64,000 nucleotides of DNA from assembly GCA_030015575.1 (NCBI GenBank), contig CM057350.1:523086959-523150958 (forward strand), given 5' to 3'. Source of the DNA: Agapanthus africanus. Its lineage: Eukaryota > Streptophyta > Magnoliopsida > Asparagales > Amaryllidaceae. This document shows, one piece after another, positions 1 through 12,908 of this stretch. A program made the translations under genes and the position numbers. Under the pieces are notes generated by a model, which had not been told where the DNA came from, did not search any database, and was given only the letters and a program-made list of their open reading frames with translations. Each line of letters starts with the position of its first letter. Position 1 is the stretch's first letter.

Positions 1-2868
1 TAGATAAAATCATAACCAATCTATTCTTGCAAGAGCGCACGCTGAGTGTTTTCTTCTCTCTCTCTCCAGGTAGCGACCATATCACGCCTTAATCAAGATA
101 ATAATACGGATATTTGACCGAACCCGCTTGTTATATTGAGCTGGGGAACGTTGTTCCCGCTCCAACTTATAATTGTTATAAGACAGAGCAGGAAATTGGG
201 GATTACCAGAATTCCCGTGCCGCCCAAACGAAGTAAGTGCATGCCGATGCATCATCTTCGGGTGTGTTCATTATATAGAACTGATTCTCAGTATCCTCTG
301 CGTCCTGGGTATCTGATACCGGAACAGGATCCCAGATATGTAATCTGTTACATAGGACTACAGGTAGGTAAAGAACTGAGAACGGGTGATAAGTTTCATG
401 AGGCAGAAAACGGGGCAAGTGTTGCAGCCAAGTCTGTTGGTCACTGTCACCCTGTATTCCAAATATACATTGATTCTGAACGAATGTTATTAGATACCGA
501 ACCTGATATACAAAATCATATCAGTCTCTTTATTAGTAAAGAAAGGATATAATTTTGTATTGTTGGATAATGTTTTGAACATTTCCTATATCAAAAGTTG
601 ATCGGTTCAGGCACGTTATCTAAAAGCATTGATGTTTTAAATCAAACTACAGTTCTTAGTATACGGAACACACACACAAGAGGATGAGTTCAGAAATGAA
701 CGAATTTTTCTTGAGGTATTGTAGACTAGGTCATATCAATGCGACCTGACTAGCTGAAGTTACATTTAGATGCATATTCAAATCTGTTTGAATTTACATC
801 TTATGAAACTTGCCAGTCATGTCACAAAGATACGATGACCATAGCTCTGTTTACTGGAAACAGAGAAAGAGTTAGTGAACTCTTGGGATGATACATGTTG
901 ATGTATGTAGGTCCCCTGTCTACATATGCCAGGACTGGTTCTTTGTACTTCATTACGTTCTCTGATGATCTCTCAAGATTCAGACATATGTTCCCGTTGA
1001 AACACAAGTCAGAACCTTTTGAGGTATTCACAGAATATAAGTTAGAAGTAGAGAACCAAAATACAGGTATAAGTATTATGTCCTATGATGAGATCAGGGA
1101 GGAGAATACTTGTGCATGGAATTCCTGGACTATTCTAAAGGAGAATGAGATTCTCTCTCAGCATTATTCCTCCGTATACACCATAGCACGATGGTATATC
1201 GGGGCGGAGCAATCACACCTTATATGATAAGGTGTGCTCTATGATGAGTACTACTGAGTTTCCTATTTCCTTTTGGAAGTTATGCACTTAAGAAGCTGCA
1301 TACCTATTGAATTGGGTTCGAATCAAATCAGTGCCTACCACTTCATATGTGATATGGAAAGGGAAGAGCCCATGTCTTAAGCTAGTTAAGATTTGAGGTT
1401 GTCCGGGCTATGTTTAAAAGCAAAATCCGGACAGGCTCGAGGCAAGGTCTGTTATGTAGAACTGGAAATGTTCCAGCTGTACAAACTGCAGCTGATGATT
1501 TGAAAGAACCAAAGGATTCAATAGTTACCAACGAACCTCAGCCTCTCCACCGATCTAGTAGGGTTTCTCACCCACCTGAGAGATACTTCGATTTCTCTAT
1601 GACAGTGGGAGCGAGGATTGCATCATAAGATGATGACCCAACTAGTTTCGAGCTGGCCATCAAGAGTGGGACTCTGTAAGAATGGCTGGATGCTTAGTGA
1701 ACTGAGATGGAATCCTCATACACCAACAAAGTATGGACTTTGGTTGCTATATCTGAAGGGTTAAATCCCCATCAGGAGCAAGTATATCTTGAGAAGATTA
1801 CTTGGTGTAGATGGAAAAGTTGAGACTTTCAAAGCTAGACTTGTTGAAGGTTTTCGTCATCAACCAGGCGTGGATAATGATGAAACCTTTTCATGTAGCT
1901 ATGCTTAAGTCCATCCAGATCCTACTTGCCACGGCTACGTACCATGACTACGATATCTGGCGGTTGGGTGCCATGACTGCTTTTCTAAATGATGTTTTAG
2001 AAGAGAGCGTCTATAAGTACACAGCCAGAGGGCCTCGTAGACAGTGGGAGCAGCGGAAACGTGTACAAGATGCTTTATAGGATAAAGCAGGCATCGCGGA
2101 GTTGGAACGTCTGTTTTGATGAATTAGTCAAAGAGTTTGACATCATCAAAATGGTAGATGAACCTTGTATATACAAAAAGGTAGTAGGGAGTATGGTGAT
2201 GATCCTCGTAGAGTACGTGGATGACATACTCTTGATAGGGAAAGAGTTTCCTATGCTACGCTCGATCAATCTCCGCCTATCACAATGATTCTCCACATAG
2301 GATCAAAGTGATACCTCCTAAATCCTGGGTTTTGGATCTATGAGATAGATCTAAATGGATGTTAGGATTCTCACTAGTTGTAGTGAGACGGTATCAATCG
2401 ACCCTGGGGAGAATCACTGGAATGGTTCCAGGGTGATAATGACGACTGAGTGTCAGTCACAGGCATTGTCTTTACCCTCAGTAAAGGGACGGTATGTTGG
2501 AAGAGTTCCAAGCTAGATACCGTGACATACTAGACGATAAAGGCAGGATACATCACTACTTAAGATGGTACCAAAGAGGCTGTTTGGGTGTATATTGGTT
2601 CATGAGATGAACTACGTTCCTCCCATTGTATGACAATGGAGTTGTGGCTTATGCCAAGGAACGCCGGTCCCATTAGTAATCCAGACATATTCTAAGGTAG
2701 TGTCACCTGATCATGGAGATGGTTGATCTCCAGGGTGATCGAGGTTTGGAGAGTAGACTCAGAGGACAACACAGCGGATCCACTCACACAAGGCCTTTTC
2801 CCAGAGAGAGACTTTTATGGGATGGTTGAGTATGAGATACTACAACCACTGCTAGCAGATGGCCCTAG
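1..2868 (+). pseudogene. Element K: decayed Ty1/copia (Angela-type) gag-pol remnant
   Basis: This is the 3' part of a copia polyprotein, broken by many stops, frameshifts and deletions. Pieces appear in family order on the plus strand: a lost gag start (ATA where E has ATG, about 88), a relic zinc knuckle near 165-210, a protease Asp-Thr-Gly at 315-323, GAG-pre-integrase and integrase traces at 650-1230, reverse transcriptase with an intact Tyr-Val-Asp-Asp stretch near 2211-2240, and RNase H traces to about 2790. It can be read alongside E from 57.35 kb onward, and both lack most of gag. The left end lies outside the window. It encodes no working protein. The family is sure; domain edges are approximate because the frame changes often. 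Confidence 0.85.
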
Positions 2869-2870
2869 TG

Positions 2871-2882
2871 CAAGTGGGAGAT
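2871..2882 (+). other. Polypurine tract of element K
   Basis: CAAGTGGGAGAT sits directly before the TGTTAG start of the LTR. The same tract precedes the 3' LTR of E, and its complement follows the LTRs of B and C. This is the expected plus-strand priming site of an LTR retrotransposon. Confidence 0.85.
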
Positions 2883-5105
2883 TGTTAGTTATATGTATGC
2901 CCTAGAGGCCATTACTATACACAGGATGTATATTGTAGTGGATGCTTGGACATATATAGGGAGGACTTTCTTGCTCGACATGATAGTATGCTATCTGGTT
3001 GATCTTTACCTTAACGTGTATACTGATTGTCTCTCTGTTACATGTTGGTAAAGCCCTTAGGATGTGTACTTGACTACCTGGACTGTGATGCGGATCATAC
3101 TAGTGGGGACATGGTAGTCTATAAGTACATCCTTTAAAGTCCCTAGTCATGGGTATATCGAGACGGGGCATAGATATACCAGAGTAGACTAGCGTATACC
3201 TTCTCGACCCATACAGATGGGCGATGGATGATCCCATATCCATTGGTGTTTGACATCAGAGATGATATACGGGTGCTCAGTGGAGACTGGGTACACTGGA
3301 CGGACTCGCCGAGAACTCCCAGATGGTATTATACCTTACGTCAGATGGCAGTTCTCTGGTGACACTGGTACAGAGTAGTCTGTTGACCCGAGATCGTCAT
3401 AGAGTCTTGTGTGGTTCCCACTGTGCTTTGATTTCCACCTTACCACGTCCAAGAGGGCTTGCAAAACGGTGGTTTTTAGGTACAGTCCCGAATCACATGG
3501 AGGCAATGAGCGATAGGAGGGGATTCGTCTCTCCCGGTATAGGGAGTTGATGTTGCGCTGTGTTCGATTGGCTATAACCGGAAATCCCTGGCCAGGGTTG
3601 CTGAGATTTACTGGTAAGTGTTACCAGTAGTTTCTCGAACTGTTATAGACCTCATATCGACACGACTTATCGAGCTATTGGGGTCTGACGTTTACCACCC
3701 CTAGGCGAGATATGCGACATATCAGACGATCAGACCGGACTGTACGGTAGTGTTACTGGTTGGATTCACTGGAGTGTGAGCGGGCTTGCTCGTCGATCTT
3801 CTGATCGTTCAATACCCGGGTGGCCGTTAAGTTTAGCAGACCGCTTGCGGCTTGTGGGTGCTTGATATGATCATCACCTGCTGCCGGCGTATTGACGAGT
3901 CTTTAGAGTCCTACACAGAGGTTTCCTGGCTCAAGCGAAACGAAATAGGAGCGCATATGAGATATGTGCAGGACCGAGAATAATGCGTGTATGTGATACC
4001 GTATTCTATTCTCACGATAAATGTATCGATATGGTTGTATGCGATATAACCTAGTTATCGAATCAAGGATTGATTCGGTAAGCCGATACATAGGATGCTA
4101 GTCGGTTATATGCGATATGACCGGATCGTTAAATCAAGCGTTGATTTAATGATTTAATGTATAATTATATATATTTGATATATTACTTTGCATTAACTAG
4201 TATTGGTTCACTTTAAATGGATTTTCTCACTTGGATGTACAGGTTGTATATGTGATATACTTTTTGTGCAAATGTTTGTATCGTGTTTGATGATACATGT
4301 CTGCTTGGTTAAGTGTAAAGAATTAAACCATGGTTAAACTTATGATTGGGGTTTTGTTTTCTTTTTCATTTATTTATCTATTTATTCTTTTTGGAAAAAT
4401 AATAAGCATAAAGGAAAATGGTGGCTTATTTTGTTTTCTAGTTAAAGCTTCATGAAGCTTTGACCAAGTGACCATTTTGTCTCCATGCTTAACCCTAACC
4501 ATTCCCACTAACCATGATTTATTCTCTACACTTGACCATGGTTGAGAGATGATAAGTATACTTATTATTTTCTTTTTAAAAAAAAAGACTTATGATAATA
4601 TCATCTTCTTCTTCTTCATCTTCTTCAAAGAAGAAAACCTTGGACCATCAATGGTGATTGATGAAAAAGAGTGAGAAATCCAATTCTAAAGTCTACCCAC
4701 TTCCTATTTCTTCATCCTCTACCTCTTGCCAAGTAGTAGAGTGTGTTTTCTTCACAAGTTTCATGACTTGGTGAAGTTGGAGCTTGATCTAGCGATGCCT
4801 CGACGTAGATCATCTTCGGCATCGTCGTCGATGACCTAGCCCCCTTTTTCTCCGATGAAGTCGACGCTAGAGCCCAAGATCCATTTTGTACAGCGAGGAG
4901 ACATCATCGCGGAGCCGTGGAGGTGGAGGACCGGATCTACAAAGGTTGTATTTCCGTTACACTTTAGTTAAGTTGTTAACTAGCTCGTTGTTTCGCCTAA
5001 AATCTAGTTAATGATCCGTATTAGGGTTTCTCGGCACCCGTAAAATTTGAAATTGGCATGGTTGATGCCTTGTGAGACCTCATTAGTGTGCCTAGGAACC
5101 CTACA
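2883..5105 (+). repeat. 3' LTR of element K (Angela-type, 2,223 bp)
   Basis: The LTR starts TGTTAGTTATATGTATGCCC and ends GGAACCCTACA, so it has the usual TG...CA ends. The early TATGCCCTAGAGGC string resembles known Angela/BARE-1 LTR starts. It is homologous along its length to J (34403-36601) and, in inverse orientation, to F (55130-57343). It carries the palindrome CCCTGGCCAGGG (3586-3597) and a perfect 9-bp hairpin (3609-3629). Short open frames inside it have no family resemblance and are not genes. The matching 5' LTR is off the left edge, so no TSD can be checked. Confidence 0.9.
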
Positions 5106-5403
5106 CCTACTGTTCTTGAATATTTAAGGGTTTTAATGCCCCTAAAGCAGATTTGAATCTGTTGTGCTTTCTAGCAGAAATCGCTTCAAGAGTTTGTTTA
5201 AACTTTACTGTTTCCTTGATGAGAATCTTTCTTGATTCTCTCAATGATTATTTTGCCTCATCATTGGTGAGCCGTTATTTAGATTTTGTGGGGGTCCATT
5301 GGTTTTGCAGGTAGTGGTTCCATGGAACAAACATCCTGTCGTTTTCTTCTGTTATTATATATATGTTTTATTAATGGTTTTTATTTCCCTTATTTTAGGA
5401 ACA
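5106..5403 (+). other. Upstream flank of the plant-mobile-domain pseudogene
   Basis: About 300 bp of non-LTR sequence separates K from the first recognisable codons of the next gene. Two plausible 3' splice sites are visible: a T-rich run ending TTGCAG near 5310 and TTATTTTAG ending near 5399, five bases before an ATG. This suggests a 5' untranslated region with one or two introns. No transcript evidence is available and the promoter is not identified. Confidence 0.35.
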
Positions 5404-6442
5404 ATGGCTTCACTTCCCTACTTTCCTTATACTCGCTCAGACACCGCTTTTTTGCAGTCTCCGTCGGACGAGGAAGCTATGGCAATGATCAGGGCACATG
5501 ACAGGGACTGTATGAGTCTACTCTTATGGGGCAGTTGGTATGGACATATCATCTGGGGCCGCCGTAGCTTTACTTGTGAGGTGCTAACAGAGCCCCTCTG
5601 CCCAATATCGCCGATGGAACGCCCACATACCGCTTATGCGGTGGAGGCGAATAACTGGACTCCTACAGGCCGGCTTAAGCCATCAACAACCGGGATACCC
5701 AACCAGCCCCTGTCGGCTATAGATATTCTGGGGCGCTGCATATGTCAGGGTGAAGCCCGACCCTGGGGGCAAGTTTATAAGGTAGACCTTACCCCCCGCT
5801 ACCCAGTAGGCTACCTTCCCTGGGCTTGATATGTTCTTTCCGTCCACTGTGCACGGTTACAGAAGGTTGGGTTGTATTAAGCGGTGTACGCATCTCTATT
5901 TCATTACCAGGCCCCTAACGCCTGGTGGGTTAAAGCTTTTCTGAACCAATGGAATCTTCCTACCAACACCTTCTTGCTAGGGGATCGCGAGGTCTCGATT
6001 TCACTGGAAGAGTTCCGTGAGATCTCCGGATTGTCGATCAGGGGAGAGAATTATAAAGAGTTGCTGCCTCCCGATGAGTATGTGTTCGCGATCGTGCCTG
6101 CTATGCTTGACGGTATGACTGAAAACGCCGTCCGTCATAAGTACCCAAGTCTAATCAAAGCTCTGGGTATTTTTGAGAAACTGTTCGTGACGTCAGAAGG
6201 GCAAGACGTCACCTTTGAGACCTTCATTGCATGCTTTCTTCATGGAGACGCTTTATCCAAAGAGGCTCTAAAGTTCGCGAACATCGACGACCCTTTTTGG
6301 GTTCGGGTTGAATAAACTGCCGGCCAAAGAAGAAGATCTTCCGCGGTTCTATATTTCGACCTCATCGGCCGTTTCCTTTGATGCGATTACGGCTCCTAGC
6401 ATGGACGAAGAGACCTTCTTTGTTGGCTTCATCAGTCTCTGG
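5404..6442 (+). pseudogene. Plant mobile domain (PMD, MAIN/MAIL1-like) protein fragment, broken
   Basis: Reading from the ATG at 5404 gives an N-terminal segment up to a TGA at 5827-5829. A second in-frame stop (TAA) lies at 5878-5880. The same frame then holds a stretch typical of the plant mobile domain: an aromatic-rich start, a Leu-Gly-Asp-Arg-Glu-Val core, and Glu-Phe-Arg-Glu-Ile-Ser-Gly-Leu (about 5960-6045). The frame shifts near 6300 and domain-like residues continue to Phe-Val-Gly-Phe-Ile-Ser-Leu-Trp at 6418-6442, where LTR I begins. The rest must lie beyond the inserted DNA, outside the window. PMD proteins occur both as host genes linked to transposon silencing and inside transposons; which kind this was cannot be told. 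Two stops, a frameshift and the insertion make it non-functional. Confidence 0.65.
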
Positions 6443-8213
6443 TGTTAAGAATATGTATTCCCTAGAGGCTATTATTTTTTATATAGTGGATGCTTGGACA
6501 TGTATATAGAGGACTTTCTTGCTCGACATGAGAGTATGCTATCAGGTTACCTTTATCTTAACATGTAGACTGGTATTTATACTGTCTGTCTCTTACATGT
6601 TGATAAAGCCCTTAGGATATGTACTTGACTACCAGGACCATGATAAGATCATACTAGTGGGGCCAGGGTGGTCCAAAAGTACATCCTTTAATAAGTTCCT
6701 AGTCGAGGGAATATCGAGACTAGGGCATCGATATTCCAGAGTAGACTAGCGTATACGCTTCTTGATCCATATGATGGGCGATGGATGATCCCATATCCAT
6801 TGGTGTTTGACATCGAAGATGGTATACGGGTGCGCAGTGGAGACTGGATACATTGAACAGGACTCGCCGAGAACTCCTATGTGGTAGTATACCTATCGTC
6901 AGATAGCAGTCCTCTGGTGACACCGGTATAGGTTAGTTTGTAGACCCGAGATCGTCATAGAGTCTTGTATGGCTCCTACTGTGCTTTGATTTCCTCCCTA
7001 TCACGGCTCAAAGGAGTCGTGCAAATAGGTGGATTTTGGGTACTGTCCCGAGTCACATGGAGGCAATAAGCGATAGGAGGGGTTTCGTCTCTCTCGGTAT
7101 TGGGGGTTGATGTTGCGCTATGCTCGATTGGCTATAACTGGAAGTCCCTGGCCAGGGCTACTTATGAGATTTACTGATAAGTGTTATCAGTAGCTTCTCG
7201 AACCGTTATAGGGAAGACATCGGCATGACTTATCACGTTACTGGGGTCTGACGTTTACCACCCTAGACATGATATGCGACATATCAGATGAAGAGACCGG
7301 ATTGTACGGTAGTGTCACTGATAGGCTTCATAGAGAGTATGGATGAGCTTGCTTGTTGATCTTCATATGGCTCAATACCCGGATAGCCGTTACGTCCAGC
7401 TAGTACCGCTGACGGCTTGTAAGTGATTGATGTGATCATCACTTACTGCTGGCGTATTGACGAGTCTTTAAAGTCCCACACAGAAGTTTCCTGGTTCGAG
7501 CGAAATGAAGTAGGGCACATATGTTGATATGTGCGTGGGCCTGATTAAATATGAGTATGTGATACCGTATTGTAATCTGGCAGTTATCTGTTATCGGTTT
7601 GGTTATATGTGATATAATCAGATTATCGAATCAAGTGTTGATTTGATAATGTGATATGCAGATGAACGATATTAGTCAGTCATATATGATAACCGGATTA
7701 TTAAATTAAGTGTTGATTTAATAATGTGATATATATTATATGTGATATAATTATATCTTAACTAATATCATTAGGTCACTAATTATTCTTCATAATATAT
7801 ATATTAATATATATGATATATTTGATATATATATATATATATATATAATGAAGCATGGCATGATTTCTATTTTTGTGAAAAATAGAAAAAGTGGTGGAAA
7901 ATGACAGCATGGTTGCAAGCATAGGCTTTATTCATAGTTTATTCATCTTGACTCACTATTCAAGCATGGTTGCAATTTTATATTGCAAATATTCCATGAT
8001 TGAATGAGTGGGGGTCAAGAGTTGTCATTCATTCTAGTCTCATTCTCAACACTTAGCCATTTTTCTTGAGTTGATCCCATGGTTGCTTTCTAGCTTCATC
8101 TTCCTCCTCAAATGTCATGGTTCAAGTTTCAACCCTCACATGAGATGCGAATCATGAAGCTTGAACACAATCTTTTGAGCTTTTAACATCCCTTACTTCA
8201 CCATCCCACACCA
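6443..8213 (+). repeat. Angela-type LTR I, truncated by element A
   Basis: It starts TGTTAAGAATATGTATTCCC and runs parallel to the K, J and E LTRs (CCCTGGCCAGGG at 7146-7157; hairpin at 7172-7192). It stops at 8213, where the TGTAAGG end of the minus-strand A LTR begins, before the usual ending CCCTACA. The remaining few hundred bases should lie beyond A's far end. It interrupts the PMD gene. An AT dinucleotide run lies near 7800-7850. Whether it is a solo LTR or part of a full element cannot be seen. Confidence 0.8.
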
Positions 8214-10269
8214 TGTAAGGTTACGGCAGCGCCCCGGCCATCAATCCGTGGCCAAATGCGGAACAAAAACTTTTAAAACCCGGCGCTAACGTAACCCTAA
8301 TCGACGAATCGTACCATTAACCCTATACTAGTTCTACAAAAGGAGTTTAGAAAGGTTATACCGATCGATCCGTGTCCTTCGGTATTCAACCTCTGTCCCA
8401 AGCTCCTCGCGGCTTCCCCGATCAAGTTTGATCTCCGGTCTCCCTACATCGAAGAAGATCCACGTCGAGAGTTCGTAATACGGGCTCCTGCCTCAAAACC
8501 GAAGTAACTCAAGCATCCGGTTTGCTAGCCTAGATACCCAAGACGAAGTAGAGAGTGTGTGAATACTTTATCTCAAAACACCCAAGGATTCTCAACTCAT
8601 GAGAGGGTATGGGTGGAGGTTGAAGAAGAAGCTATTGGAGAAGAAGCGTGAGCTCAAGTTTTGGGTAAAGAAAAAGCAACCAAAGAAAAGTGTCTGCTCT
8701 TTTTTTCTTGTGTTGTTTTGGCCAAGTCTTTTGTGTGTGTTTTATATTGAGCACTTAAAGGAAAGCAAGGCAAGAAAAAGATCTGCCTTCACACTAAAAA
8801 ACTCACACAAATATCTTTGCCCAAACAAAAAAACACTTGACCCAATACCACGAGTCACCAAGTGCATGTGCTATGAATCAATGCACAAGTCCAAAACTCA
8901 CACTCACACTTTTCACCACAAAAAACATTAAACTAAATGTTTAAAGCCAAAAAGAAAATGTCAATCTTCTAAAGTAAACTTGTAACGGATTACAAGAATA
9001 CCCCTCATCCGTATATACATACCGCATCCGCATTCCGATTGAATACGAATAAAATGAGACGAAGGTAATCCAACAATATAATACTAGGATCCGGCTTAAA
9101 TCAAAGCCCACTAGTATTATCCGTCTGATCATGATCCGTGCAAAAGTGCACGTATATGATCGAACCCTGCCATAAAAACCATACGACCTCTACAACGTTT
9201 CGCGTGAACCATGGAAACCCTCTGTGTGGGACTTTAAAGTCTCGTCAATACACTGGCAGTGGGTTTAACCACAAGCACGTCAGCAGCACTAGCTGTACGT
9301 AACGGCTACCCAGGTATTGAGCGAAAGGGAGACCGACGAGCAAACTCATCCTGAAACCCTACTGAGCCTGACAGTGACAATATCCGTATAGTCCGTTCCG
9401 TTCGTCTATGAGCATCGCATATCGAGTCTAGGGGGTGGATAAAATCATACCCCTAATAACTTGACATTTAGTGTCGGTATGAGACCTATCACCGCCTGAG
9501 AAACAATTGATCCTAGATCAGTAATTCCCGACTACCTTGGCCATGGATTTCTAGTGATGGCCACCCGTGCACACCGCGACATCAACCCCCAATACCGGGA
9601 GAGACGAATCCCCTGACGATCCGCTCATTGCCTCCATGTGGCTCGGGACTGTACCCAACTAAAACCTGTTTGCACGACTCCTTTGAGCCGTGGTAGGGTA
9701 GTAATCAAAGCACAGTGGGAACTCACACGAGACAAATGACGATCTAAGGTCGATAGATTAACCTATACACATGTCACCAGGGAACTGTTATCTGCAATAT
9801 GTATAATACCAACTAGCATGTTCCCAGCGAGTCCATCCGGTGTACTCATAACCCAATGAGCACCTGTATACATCTTAAGTGAACCAACTGACACCAATGG
9901 CTTGTGAGACTGGCCACCGCCCCTCTTTGGGGTCTCGATCCATATACACTAGTCTACTTTGGTGTATCGATGCCCGGTCTCGAAACTCCCACGACTAGGG
10001 ACACTTTAAGGATGCGCTTATAGACCACCCAACTCCCACGTATATGATCACCATCATACCGCTGGCAGTCAAGCAAGAATCCTATGGGCTCTATCAACAT
10101 GTAATAATGATCTTTAATGTCACCTGAAGTATGTACACAATGATAAAGGCAAACCAGATAGCATACTATCATTTCGAGTAAGACTGTCCTACCGGTATAG
10201 GTCCTCCCTAAATCATTGCAATCACATGCCTGTGATCTAAAAATTGACTTGAGGGCACTATAGCCAACA
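8214..10269 (-). repeat. 3' LTR of element A (2,056 bp)
   Basis: On the plus strand it runs from TGTAAGGTTACGG to GCCAACA, so on its own strand it starts TGTTGGC and ends CCTTACA. The complement of a polypurine tract follows at 10270, which marks it as the 3' LTR of a minus-strand element. It aligns with 62804-64000, its 5' partner. A 110-codon open frame at 8599-8931 lies inside the LTR and resembles no known protein. Confidence 0.85.
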
Positions 10270-10847
10270 ATCTCACACTTGCACTTAAGGCTAATTATTG
10301 CGATGTCGCATACTCACAGCCCGTGTGATACCGAACACCCAACTCCTCTACTAATCAGTTTCACAAAGCTCGTTTGTAAAACTATTGTGTTTGAGAAAGA
10401 GCCTCAGTGAGTGGATCCACTCCAATGTTTCTTTCTATGTCTCTCTTTATCTCAAGTTCGCGGAAAAAGCCATCTGCTGAAATGAACAATACCTGTCTTA
10501 GAATATGTCTGGATATCTGATGGGACCTAGTTCATAAATGAACTCCAAATCCAGCAAACTTATTAGATTGTATCATCAACTGAATTTAATCGGTATCCTG
10601 CACCATTCTTCCCTCAGTATCCGCTTGGACCACCTGTCCAAACTACTGCCCCTCGTCAAGAGGGAAAACTATAACTCTGACAGTCACTCTGTCATCCATG
10701 TTACCTTGGAAGCGTGGAATGATAACCGTCTCCCGAAGGAGGCTGCCGTTACCAAATCCTTAGAACATCCACTTATGTTCATAAATTGCTTCCGAACGCT
10801 TCTCCAGGATTGGATCAATATATCAACTTATTGCAACTAGTGCAAAA
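10270..10847 (-). pseudogene. Element A: RNase H end of pol, decayed
   Basis: This stretch aligns with the RNase H end of B's pol (12909-13545). Complemented landmarks are the SQKSRH-like motif near 10500-10535 and the segment ending CTAGTGCA at 10841-10847, which corresponds to about 13545 in B. The frame is broken throughout. The match stops five bases before B's LTR at 10853 and resumes, after about 285 bp of missing pol, near 20.8 kb. That pairing shows that B landed in A's pol gene. Confidence 0.75.
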
Positions 10848-10852
10848 ACAAC

Positions 10853-12894
10853 TGTAAGTCCACGTTGCCCACCCCGGTGCTTACGGGGAGGCGGAAAATA
10901 TAATAAAAATTGGATTTTTATCAACTATAGGCAACATGGACCAAGCTTTAAGGATCTTTGCTAAACAAAACCAAGCTAAACCTAACTAGTAACTATCTAA
11001 GTGCTAGAAAGGTTATACCTTGAGCTCAAAGTCCTTCTCTCCTTGCTCCTTGGAATGGTAGAAAGAGGTCACCTTGCTTGTCTTCTCCCGTCAAAGAAGG
11101 ATCCACCCGAAAGCCTCGACCTTTAGCTTCAATTCCAAGCTAGGAGTAACTAGAGTGCAAGAAATGCTAAGACTTGAACCCTAGAAGAGAGTAGAGAAGA
11201 TCAAGTGAGGGTTTTTCTCAAGCTTTTTGTTTCTCAACACATGAGAGGGAGAGAGCTTGAGGGAGAGGATGAGCAAGAGAGAGAAATGATATGAGAGAAT
11301 GAATTATTAGTGAGCCATTCTCACTAATATGTGTGTAATATTTTAATTCAATAATTAGCTAGAAAATTGTCATGGTTTAATCAAGACATGACCATTATCA
11401 TTTCAATATTAATGCAAATTGCAAGGATCAAAGAGCATCTTCCTAATGAAATGATTATGGTCAAGTTGTCAACTAGGTCAACAAGTCAATGAAGTCAAAT
11501 GGTCAACAACAACAACCATGCACAATTATTAAGCTAATTATCAATTAACTATAATACACACAAAAGCAATAGGGTTAATAAAATGACAATAGTCATTAAC
11601 CCTAAACAAGGTCCTCTCCCTCAATCTCAAGCAACTGTGCATACGCATCCGCATTCGTGATCCGAGGAACACGAATACACAGAGAAAAACCAATCCCAAA
11701 TCATATACTAGGATTCGGCTTAAACCAAAACCCGCTAGTATAAACTGTCCGGACAGCAAACGTGCACAAGTGCGCGGATGCGAACGAACCCTGTCGCAAA
11801 ACCATGTGACCTCTACTCATTTTGCCTAAAGGCGAATAGCTCTCTGTGTGGGACTCTAAAGACTCGACACTACGCTGGCAGTGGGTTTAACCACAGACCG
11901 CAAGCGGCACTAGCTGTACGTAACGGTCCCCAGGTAGATGTCGATAAGAAGACTGACGAGGTGAACCCCATCTGCACTCCTACTGAGCCTGTATGTGACA
12001 GTCTCCGTACAGTCCGGCCTGTTCGTCTGATACATCGCATGGCGGGCCTAGGGGGGCGGTGAACGTCAGTCCCCTAATAGCGGTACAAGTCGTGTCGGAG
12101 TGTAGCCCAGAACACCCTGAGATAACACTGGAAACCTACCAGTATATCTCGCTTGCCCTGGCCAGGGACTACTCGTGTAATGGCTCTCCTGGACACAGCG
12201 CGATGTCAACCCCCAATACCGGGAGAGACGAATCCTGTCTAACCGTCACTGCCTCCAAGTGCTTCGGGACTGCACCCAAAAACTACCTGTTTGCACGACT
12301 CCTTCGAGCCGTGGTAGGGTAGTAATCAAAGTGCAGTGGGAACACACTCAAGGCGAAGTGACAGTGTCAAGTCAGCGGACTAAGCTGTACTCATGTCACC
12401 TGGGAACTGATAACTGACGATAGGTATATTACCAACCAACAGTTCCCGACGAGTCCTGTCCAGTGTACTCGTAACCTAACGAGCACCCGCATACTATCCC
12501 AAGTACGACGTACTAACGGCTGTAGGACAGACCGTCTCCCACACTGGGATGAGAAGAGCATACGCTAGTCTACTCCGGAGTATCGATGCCCTATCTCGAT
12601 AGTCCAATGACCAGGGACCTGTATAAGGATGTGCTTATAGATCACCCAGCTCCCACGAGTGCGAGCGCCATCACAACGCTGGTAATCAAGCAAAGATCCT
12701 AAGGGCTCTACTAATATGTATATCAGCAATATGCTAAAAGAAACACATGCACATATTAAAGCAGAGACAAACCAAGTAGCATACTACCATTTCGAGCAAG
12801 ATTGTATATACAACTGTGAATATCCCAAGCTTCCATCAAGTAATATACAAACTAGTATGATACAGTAATGGCCTCTAGGGCATATACACTAACA
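10853..12894 (-). repeat. 3' LTR of element B (2,042 bp)
   Basis: On the plus strand it runs TGTAAGTCCACG...ACTAACA. It is homologous to the other LTRs but its terminal 60 bp differ from those of A. CCCTGGCCAGGG is kept at 12156-12167. The polypurine complement ATCTCCCACTTGCAC follows at 12895. Open frames at 11778-12322 lie within the repeat and are not supported as genes. Confidence 0.85.
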
Positions 12895-12908
12895 ATCTCC
12901 CACTTGCA

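Noticed and set aside
8599..8931. 110-codon Lys-rich open frame
   Set aside because: It lies inside A's LTR, antisense to the element, and the second A LTR copy (about 63200-63520) has a stop in it.
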